From the NCBI GenBank assembly GCA_963422465.1, contig OY730174.1, positions 620,001 to 684,000 on the forward strand: DNA of 64,000 nt, in the 5' to 3' direction. Each line of letters opens with the position of its first letter. Position 1 is the stretch's first letter. Origin of the DNA: Lichina pygmaea. Its lineage: Eukaryota; Ascomycota; Lichinomycetes; Lichinales; Lichinaceae. A program made the translations under genes and the position numbers. The notes below the pieces were generated by a model. It did no database searches and was not told where the DNA came from. It worked only from the letters and a program-made list of their open reading frames with translations. Of the stretch, positions 57,851 to 64,000 are shown piece by piece.

Positions 57851-58431
57851 GTAGCTCGTTCCATCATTCCCAGCACTATTGTTCTGCCAAGTGGCAATCT
57901 CAGGTGATTCCGACTGTTAGAACTTGAGTTACTCAACAAAAATCCTCGAGGTCCTCGGTCAGTCAACTGCTCGTCACCTGATATCGATAGTCACGCGATG
58001 GAATACGGTAGAGCAGGTGGTTCAACTTGTCTTGTCATTGGATGGGCAGTGATTCGACTGCTCGAAGGTCTTGGTGGGAGGTGTGCAGTGAAGTGCCAGG
58101 GCGGAGAGGGATGTACGAAGTAGTGGCTAAGGAATGTCATGAGAGGTGGATGGCTCTGACGTGGTCAGAAAGCATTGTAACTGGACAGGCCGCCGTGGAT
58201 CAACTACAGCGGCAAAGGGAAACCATCGAACAACCTTGCTGTCGTCGAGCGCAATGTGCAGGGGAGCAGTCAAGAACATATTTATCACAAAGGGGACAGT
58301 CTGACAGATGCGTGGCACCCAAAATCCTTCCGTCCGAGTTTTGTCAGAGTGTCGGTGTTCGTCCGCCGTCCGTCACGTGTCTCTGATAGTCATCCCGAGT
58401 TCGGGCACGGACGAGAAGAAACTTCTCCCCT
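57851..58431. other. Gene-free stretch before the phospholipase gene
   Basis: No supported gene or repeat. Base composition changes from the repeat block to host-like GC here. It includes the 3' flank of the phospholipase gene. Confidence 0.5.
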
Positions 58432-58887
58432 TCAGCCGACCGCGCGGACGCCGAGGTAGTAGTAGAGGGCCCAGCGACGACATCTGACGCCTTTGAGGGC
58501 CTTCCAGCCCGAGAACCGCTTGCACACGTCGTCCATGTCGTCCTTGAACTGGCGGTCGATCTTGGCGCGGTTGGGCTCGGTGAAGCGCCTCTGCCGCTTG
58601 TAGTTGCGGTAGCCAAAGTCGTGGCGCTGGCACGACGCCTGGAAGTCGAAGCCGAAGGGCTTGTCCGGCACCTTGGAGCAGCCGTCGTCACTCCAGATCA
58701 GGCCCGGCGGCGTCCTCGATCGCTTGGCCACCAGGAACTGGGACATCGTTCTGCCGAACAGCAGCCGGTCGGTGTGGCAGGCCAGGTCGCACCTGCGACG
58801 GGCACCACCGCGGGCAGCAATCGGTGTGGCCAGTCCCACCGGCATCAACGCGCAGAGAGTGGCGAGGAGGAGGTGTAGAAGCTGCAT
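58432..58887 (-). CDS. Secreted phospholipase A2 (group XIV / prokaryotic-fungal type)
   Basis: 151 residues. Hydrolyses the sn-2 ester of phospholipids, presumably outside the cell. The start is the ATG at 58887, which opens a clear signal peptide (MQLLHLLLATLCALMPVGLA). An in-frame GTG 12 codons upstream is unlikely. A short basic stretch (ARRR) precedes the mature part and could be a processing site. Calcium-loop-like WSDDGCS is followed by the catalytic His-Asp pair in CQRHDFGYRNY, the hallmark of this family. Five cysteines follow the basic stretch closely enough for two disulfides, typical of fungal p15-like enzymes. No intron is seen. It has its own TATA box at 59047. It is the first host gene beside the repeat block. 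Roles in nutrition, development or host interaction are known for fungal relatives; none can be inferred here. Confidence 0.9.
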   Translation of the reverse strand: MQLLHLLLATLCALMPVGLATPIAARGGARRRCDLACHTDRLLFGRTMSQFLVAKRSRTPPGLIWSDDGCSKVPDKPFGFDFQASCQRHDFGYRNYKRQRRFTEPNRAKIDRQFKDDMDDVCKRFSGWKALKGVRCRRWALYYYLGVRAVG

Positions 58888-58923
58888 CGTGAGGTGCGGT
58901 CGAATGGCTTCGGTAGGAGTCAC

Positions 58924-59486
58924 AAGACGACCTGAACCCTAGTGAGATCCTGCGCGCCTTCGGAGCTCCCTTTTTTGGAGGACTTGGGTCGAGTCGATGG
59001 AGATGAACGCTCTCAACCGCGTGGCTCGAGAGGTCTCGAGCCTGGCTTTATATACCTGGGGCTACGTCCGCCACTTGATGGATTCGAGGACAGACACTGC
59101 TGCTTGTCCACGTCCGGCACCTGCAGAAGAGCGGCGTTCATCCCGAACGAACGTTCAGCTCTGCCACCTGCAAGCTTCCGAAATTGCGGCACCAAAAACG
59201 ACGAGCCTTGCATTTCCGCGGGCGGCGTCAGGAGAGGATGGCCAGCTCTGTGAGGCCAATGTAATTGCAAGAAACGAAGATCTGAAACAGATCTTCCGGC
59301 GCGTTGGCACGATTGGGTAGAATAAGTAGCAGCTTTGACAGCTCATATCATCAGCTGCCATGTACAGTATGTCCGTATGTACGCAGCTGAACTGCGGCTT
59401 TGGAAGCTGAATGACCGCGCCCCGCGCGAGGGTGCCACGGGTGCGTCAGTGGGGCCCTCGGTTGGGACAGGTCTGCTGGCCGTTAA
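58924..59486. other. Upstream region of the phospholipase gene
   Basis: Holds the 5' UTR and promoter of the phospholipase gene (TATA box below). No convincing coding frame. Confidence 0.5.
59047..59054 (-). promoter_or_regulatory. TATA box of the phospholipase A2 gene
   Basis: TATATAAA on the minus strand, about 160 bases before the ATG at 58887. This leaves room for a 5' UTR of roughly 130 bases. Confidence 0.6.
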
Positions 59487-59565
59487 GCTTGCTCTAGCTC
59501 TTCTTGGCTTGCCTGTCCTCTGAGCACTTGTCTTCTTATTCTTCTTTCCTCCTTAACTTTGGTTT
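59487..59565 (-). mobile_element. 79-base internal scrap of the L-type LINE
   Basis: On the minus strand it matches L7 at about 52788-52866 (linker between endonuclease and reverse transcriptase) with only a few differences. It has neither the LINE 3' end nor a tail, so it is not an ordinary retrotransposition product. Confidence 0.85.
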
Positions 59566-59743
59566 ACGTTCTGTGAGAGTTGCCGATGTACGAAGTTACC
59601 TCCGTACCGGCGACGGGCTTAGTCATGGTCCATATGTCAAGCGCGGCTGCGATGTCCGACAGAAGAGTGGCCAACTGTACGTATTAGTCATTCAGCGGGG
59701 ATCATGGAAGACCAGTGCGGCACGTGACTGCGTCAAAGCACTT

Positions 59744-60110
59744 CGAGGTGGTTGACGGATATAACGTTACGGTACGTGACGTAGTACGGAGGTACTATTA
59801 GTAAGCTGAAAACTCGGCGACCGAGTCAAAATACTGAGCCACCCACCCACCACCAGTCAAACTCCTCTTGTCAGCCAAGTATGGATCAGGTTCCTGAGTT
59901 TCTTTACCCTCCAGCAGCTCCAATGCGACAGTAGATGACTTGAGACAAGTGTCTGCATGCTCAGCACCAAGCAGTCATTGATAGCAACATGGGTAAGACT
60001 GAGGATTGAAGTGTATCTACATACGTAGATGTCTTGAGAATTGTGACGATGCGGCTCTGCAACCAACTTTTGCTTGTAGTACCGTAACGTTATATCCGTC
60101 ACCCACCTCG
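59744..60110. mobile_element. Candidate MITE with 32-base terminal inverted repeats
   Basis: 59744-59775 and 60079-60110 are inverted copies matching at 31 of 32 bases. They enclose 303 bases, more AT-rich than the surroundings, with no convincing gene. The repeat core contains the palindrome TAACGTTA. No clear target duplication is seen, so the outer edge is uncertain. No transposase is in the window. Confidence 0.6.
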
Positions 60111-61065
60111 TTCTCAATCTACGAGGTACCGTAGTAGCCAGGCGCTTGTTTCACGTCAGGCATGTTTCGGGGTCGCACCTCCAGTTTTACGTGCCAAGCC
60201 TGGATCCAGATGGACCGGCATAACCTGGGAGGGACCACTCTCGACAATCAATGGACATCAAGTCATCCCCTCGCGACTCTTCAAACCAGCCGTGCCATTG
60301 CATCATACGTACGCCCGGGCGTACGTATGTACTTGCGGTCAGCAAGGCAACATGTTCCTCGAACGCGTTCCGAAGCGCGATTGATTGGCCGTTCGATTTC
60401 GTCGTCGTTCCCCTCGAACCCCCTTGAGCTACAAAACCTGGTCGACGGGGCTTCTTACTGGACTGTACGAGGTACTTCCGCACGGAGCCGAACATAAGTT
60501 GCTGGAATATCGGGAAATGAATAAATACTTGTACGTACGGGAGTACAGAAGGTGAGATTCTAGGCCATCGAGAGCCGTGAGAGCCCAGGCCGCATACAGT
60601 AGGATCTTCGTTTTGATTGCCGCCAAATTCCCCGGCCCGAGAAACATTGCGGACTTTTTGGCGGTCGGGTAAAAAGAAGAGAGGAGCCTTTTTCTTTCTT
60701 ATCGTCACTATTGATAATCACGGTCGGGTAGGTTTTGGTGACGACGCCGTTGCCGTCAATCGGGCATTCCGTTCACCATCGCCGACGTCAGTTCGGCGTC
60801 TCCCTCGCTCCTTCTTATTTCCCCCTCTTCCCCTTCCTCTCCCACTCGTTTTCCAGTCTCGATTCTTTCTCTTTCTTCGACTGTCCTCCTCCTTCTTTTG
60901 CTCTTTCCATCTTGGCACCGGATCTCGTCCGCGCTCGAGCTTCTCCTTCCCCCCCCCCCAAACAGATCCCCCGTCGACCCGCTCCCTCATCGCTACCCGG
61001 CGAGAAGGAGATCCGAATCCCAGCTGCCACCAGGTCGGCACGGATCTCGACGCGGTCTCGCCAAG
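60111..61065. other. Intergenic region and 5' leader of the BAR gene
   Basis: No supported gene; open frames here look accidental. It contains a perfect 26-base palindrome (60304-60329). From about 60810 to 60965 there is a strongly pyrimidine-rich stretch, typical of promoters and leaders of highly expressed fungal genes, ahead of the ATG at 61066. Confidence 0.55.
60304..60329. repeat. Perfect 26-base palindrome
   Basis: Two 13-base arms without a loop, centred on CCC/GGG between 60316 and 60317, made of ACGTACG-type sequence. Confidence 0.8.
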
Positions 61066-62580
61066 ATGCATGTGAACCGGAAGTTCGACCGCTTCAAGCA
61101 ATGGGCCGGCGAGAGGATGGGCGGCGAGGTCAAGACCGGCCTGACGGACGACTTCAAGGCCATGGAGGAGGAGATGTCACACCGGCACGAAGGTACGACA
61201 AGAACCCATGGCCGCAGATGGGATGGTCCGTGCTGACGCACCGACACAGGCATGGAGCGCCTCCATAGGTCCATGAACGGCTACGTCAAGTCCATCTCCA
61301 AGACCAAGGAAGGCGACGACAAGGATCGATGCCTGCCGATCGGCCACCTTGGCACCGTCATGATCGGCCACGGCGAGGACTTCGAGAGCGACTCCGAGTT
61401 CGGCAGCTGCCTGGTCGCCATGGGCCGCTCGAACGAGGCCCTGGCACGGATCCAGGATCGCTACATCGCCAAGGCCACCTCGAGCTGGCTCGAGCCTCTG
61501 GAACGCTCGCTCGCACAGATGAAGGAATACACCGTACGTGGATCGGCTTCGTCGGTCGAGCCTGCGGTCGATCGGAACTGACGGTGCTTCAGGCGGCCCG
61601 GAAGAAGCTCGACGCCCGCCGGTTGGCCTACGACGCCTCTCTGTCGAAGATGCAGAAGGCCAAACGCGAGGACTTCCGCGTCGAAGAGGAACTCCGAGCC
61701 CAGAAGGCCAAGTTCGAAGAGTCGACCGAAGACGTCTTCCGACGCATGCAGGACATCCAAGAAGCCGAGGCCGAGAGCGTCGCCGACATGGGCGCCTTCC
61801 TCGAGGCGGAGCTGGAGTATCACGATCGCTGTCGAGACGTGCTTCTGAAGCTGAAGCGAGACTGGCCTGCCTCGTAGGTCACATGGTCCTGTCCCTGACC
61901 CTTGACGCCCGCGCAGCCCTTGACCGTGGCCGCTCCCGAACAGGCAAGGCTTGACGGCCAACGGCGACCATCGTCGTGGCTCGGGCGACCCCCATCGAGG
62001 TGGCCGTACCGCTGGCGTCGCCTACGACGACGCACCCTCGTCGGCGACGCTCGAGCCGCGGCCATCGATCCGCTCCGTCAAGATCCCCCCTCACGCCCTC
62101 GACTCTCGGCCCGATGCGGCAACCTCGTCGCAGACGTCGCTGCCGGCTCGAAGGCTCGGGCGCCAAGCCAGCATGCCCTACGGGCACGTCCAAGGGCAGC
62201 CCGGCTTCCAGCCCGGTCGCGCGGTCCGGACCCCTTCCGATCCCGTCCACCTCTCGACCCGGCCTTTTCCTCCTCGTCGTGTCAACGGCGCCGAGGCCGA
62301 CGAGCGAGCCTGGGTCGACCCGTCGGACGACTCGGCCGTGAGCCTGAGCAGCCCCGAGAGGTCCTGCGAGGACCTGTTCGAATCGCCAACGACGTCGCAC
62401 GGTAGCGTCGCATCCGTGTACCTGAGCGCCGTTCGACCCTCGGGCGCCGCGCCGAGAGGAAAGAAGACAGTTCCGCCTCCCCCTCCGCCATCGCGCGCGA
62501 CGAAGCCTCCTCCGCCGCCGCCACCGCCCGCCAAGCGCAGTGGCTTGGCGACCGCTTCGGTCATGTACGGCGGTACATAG
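61066..62580 (+). CDS. BAR-domain protein with proline-rich tail, four exons
   Basis: Exons 61066-61192, 61250-61533, 61593-61873 and 61944-62580 give 442 residues in one frame. Introns are 57, 59 and 70 bases, all GT...AG; the second and third have CTGAC branch-like sites. Residues 1-230 are an amphiphysin/Rvs-type BAR domain: it starts FDRFKQWAGERMG, keeps HGEDFESDSEFG and ends AELEYHDRCRDVLLKLKRDW. Such dimers sense or shape curved membrane in endocytosis. The remainder is disordered, with polyproline runs near residues 410-430 (PPPPPP, PPPPPPP) that could bind SH3 domains. No SH3 domain is present, unlike Rvs167. The third acceptor (61943) is chosen because the earlier CAG at 61913 leads to a stop within a dozen codons. 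It is a typical ascomycete single-copy gene. Function is inferred from the family. Confidence 0.9.
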
Positions 62581-62731
62581 CGGGAACATCCTCTCCCTTC
62601 CCTTCCTTCCCTTTCGCCTCTCGCATACGCAGTACATCGTCGGAGGAAGGCAGTCCTCGAACGACCATGCACGTCGTCCAAGCCCTTTTTCGGTCTGGAT
62701 CTTGCTCGTGGTGGCAGGCCGGACCCGGGTG

Positions 62732-62761
<30 letters not shown>
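62732..62761 (+). repeat. (CAT)10 microsatellite
   Basis: Ten CAT units without interruption, then CGTCATGTCAT, 150 bases after the BAR stop codon. Confidence 0.95.
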
Positions 62762-62762
<1 letters not shown>

Positions 62763-63189
62763 GTCATGTCATGTACGGCGTGCGGGCGCCTGGGATTCTC
62801 GGCTTCTACCTGAAGTAGTATCATGTCTGAATGAAATCCAACCTCTCCTGTTCCAATTTCCATCCCCGTCCGCTTTCTGGTGCTCGGTCCTCGTCTTGGT
62901 TTCTCGCTGTCGTCGAGACGGGGTTCATCTCTTACAGCGATCTGCAACGGGGGTGGGCAATCGATGATCGTACTGCAACTCTTTCCCTCTCCATGCGACG
63001 ACAGCGTCTGTTCATCTGTTGACTTGCTGAAGTAAGATGTGCCGGTGTCCTGATCACTGGTATTACGCTTGGTGATCTGCTACTCGTACGTACGTACGGG
63101 AGTACTGGTATCATGTTAGCGTGATACTGTACGTACTTAATTTTAAGCCGCAACTCGATACTGGCATCATACGTATGTACCTTCGTACT

Positions 63190-63219
63190 CCGTACTCCGT
63201 ACCTCGGTACGGAGTACGG
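63190..63219. repeat. 14-base perfect hairpin
   Basis: Arms 63190-63203 and 63206-63219 (CCGTACTCCGTACC and its complement) with a two-base loop, in a GTAC-rich tract. Confidence 0.85.
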
Positions 63220-63273
63220 TCCGTACATGTTGTCGTATTACAAGGTCTTTAGGCGTCTGAGAACTTACGATAC

Positions 63274-63321
63274 ATGCGGCTCAACATGCGGCTCAACATG
63301 CGGCTCAACATGCGGCTCATC
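63274..63321 (+). repeat. 12-base tandem repeat, four copies
   Basis: Unit ATGCGGCTCAAC four times; the last copy has one change. Confidence 0.95.
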
Positions 63322-63425
63322 AAAGTCTTGCTGTAATGTTGAGTACAAGTGGTGGCCGACCAGAGCTGTATCATATGACTGTTGCTCCACCCGATAGCTG
63401 GCTGTACTCTGTACGGAGCACGAAG

Positions 63426-63954
63426 GTTCATTTCAGATGTAGTGCGGCCGAGAAATTTTTGATAGTCTTATGACTTTTGACACATTGAGTCGAGATTCTA
63501 TATAATGCGCCTACAGTAAGTCTCCATCCTCGGTGTCCTTGCTTGACAAGAATGTAGGAACTGAACTTATAGACAAGGTCAATAACTACACCCAATAACC
63601 TGGTATAGCCTAGGATGACCACTCTTAGGTGCATCCTACATGTGTTCATCCTTTAATTGCTGGGAATCCTTCAGGTTGAAGCCTTGTTCTCAGGCTTTTC
63701 TTTGAAAGTGTGTGATCTGTGACTTTGACATGCCAGTGATCTCTGTAATGTAGGTGTATGAACAGCTATGTATCTTCTGTCAGAGAAAGCACATGGATCT
63801 GCTCTCCAATTGAGTAGTATCTCTTTGTCATGATGTGCATAGGTTGAGGACAGAGAAGATGTCGAGAACTGAAAATTCTCACTATTATAGACTAACCACC
63901 AAGAAGTCATGAGACTACATAAATTTCTACAGCCGCACTACATCTGAAATGGAC
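63426..63954. mobile_element. Candidate non-autonomous DNA transposon with about 50-base terminal inverted repeats
   Basis: 63426-63476 and about 63904-63954 are inverted imperfect copies; the outer 20 bases (TTTCAGATGTAGTGCGGC core) are nearly identical. The inside is AT-rich compared with the host segment and codes for nothing I recognise. No clear target duplication is seen. Family unknown. Confidence 0.6.
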
Positions 63955-64000
63955 ATACGTACCGTATGCTCGCCCCAGGAAAGACCATGGAGAATTGAGA

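Larger units (their letters stand above)
62581..63425. other. Region downstream of the BAR gene
   Basis: No supported gene. Contains the probable BAR 3' UTR, a CAT microsatellite, GTAC-rich sequence with a hairpin, and a 12-base satellite (listed separately). Confidence 0.5.

Noticed and set aside
58027-58386. 119-codon open frame downstream of the phospholipase gene
   Set aside because: No domain and no codon pattern like the host genes; treated as chance.
59857-60117. Open frame inside the 59744-60110 inverted-repeat element
   Set aside because: It runs through the terminal repeat itself and shows no transposase motif.
60187-60708. 173-codon open frame on the minus strand between the phospholipase and BAR genes
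   Set aside because: No recognisable domain, and it crosses a palindrome and the BAR promoter region; probably accidental.
60735-61268. Long open frame covering the BAR gene leader
   Set aside because: The pyrimidine-rich leader stays open by composition; the spliced BAR frame starting at 61066 explains the coding signal.

Overview
The window looks like a filamentous ascomycete chromosome, probably a sordariomycete. The two clear host genes have 57-70 base introns with CTGAC-type branch sites, fungal family architecture and high GC. Their spacers are full of the GTAC/CGGAGTAC motifs common in such genomes. About 57 kb of nested retroelements meets a gene-bearing segment near 57.1-58.4 kb. 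I cannot name the species.

Repeat block (1-57108). I see four gypsy-type chromodomain families, named here A to D, plus one main Tad1/I-like LINE family (L1-L7), a diverged LINE (Lb) and a 1.12-kb sequence X. Order along the window: A1 1-3978; C LTR piece 3979-4161; B1 4162-8032; L1 piece 8033-8068; B2 8069-14494 (minus); rest of L1 14495-16470; D1 16471-19619 (minus); L2 end 19620-19753; Lb 19754-20016; X1 20017-20981 and 27412-27568, split by B3 20982-27411; L3 27569-28980; unexplained DNA and a tRNA-like relic 28981-29394; C2 29395-30272; L4 30273-33300 and 38618-40890, split by D2 33301-38617 (minus); Lb 40891-41067; C3 41068-44729 (minus); L5 (minus) 44730-47854, split by L6; X2 47855-48978 (minus); A2 48979-49821 and 55272-57108, split by the full-length LINE L7 49822-55271. 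The LTR elements are fossils, all interrupted or decayed. L7 has two complete reading frames and perfect 10-base target duplications, and looks recently active.

Main biological signal. Families A, B and C carry, between the end of pol and the 3' LTR, a reading frame on the opposite strand. Its product has a cysteine pattern matching a fungal Zn(II)2Cys6 cluster, followed by a coiled coil. The same three families have a tandem array of inverted half-sites in U3, with a different core in each family. Family D has neither. This suggests an LTR-element module in which an antisense-encoded DNA-binding protein reads its own U3. That is inference, but it makes clear predictions.

Second signal. X is fused at its 3' end to the LINE twice, at two different internal LINE positions. 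This is the layout of the MINE chimeras (WEIRD plus MGL) of Magnaporthe, attributed to template switching. LINE copies have also recombined: the two halves of one family C insertion site now lie 14 kb apart in opposite orientation.

Gene-bearing end (57.1-64 kb). A third LINE lineage relic is followed by a secreted group XIV-type phospholipase A2 gene (minus) with a TATA box, a 79-base LINE scrap, a 367-base terminal-inverted-repeat element, a four-exon BAR-domain gene (plus), small satellites and hairpins, and a second inverted-repeat element of about 530 bases at the right edge.
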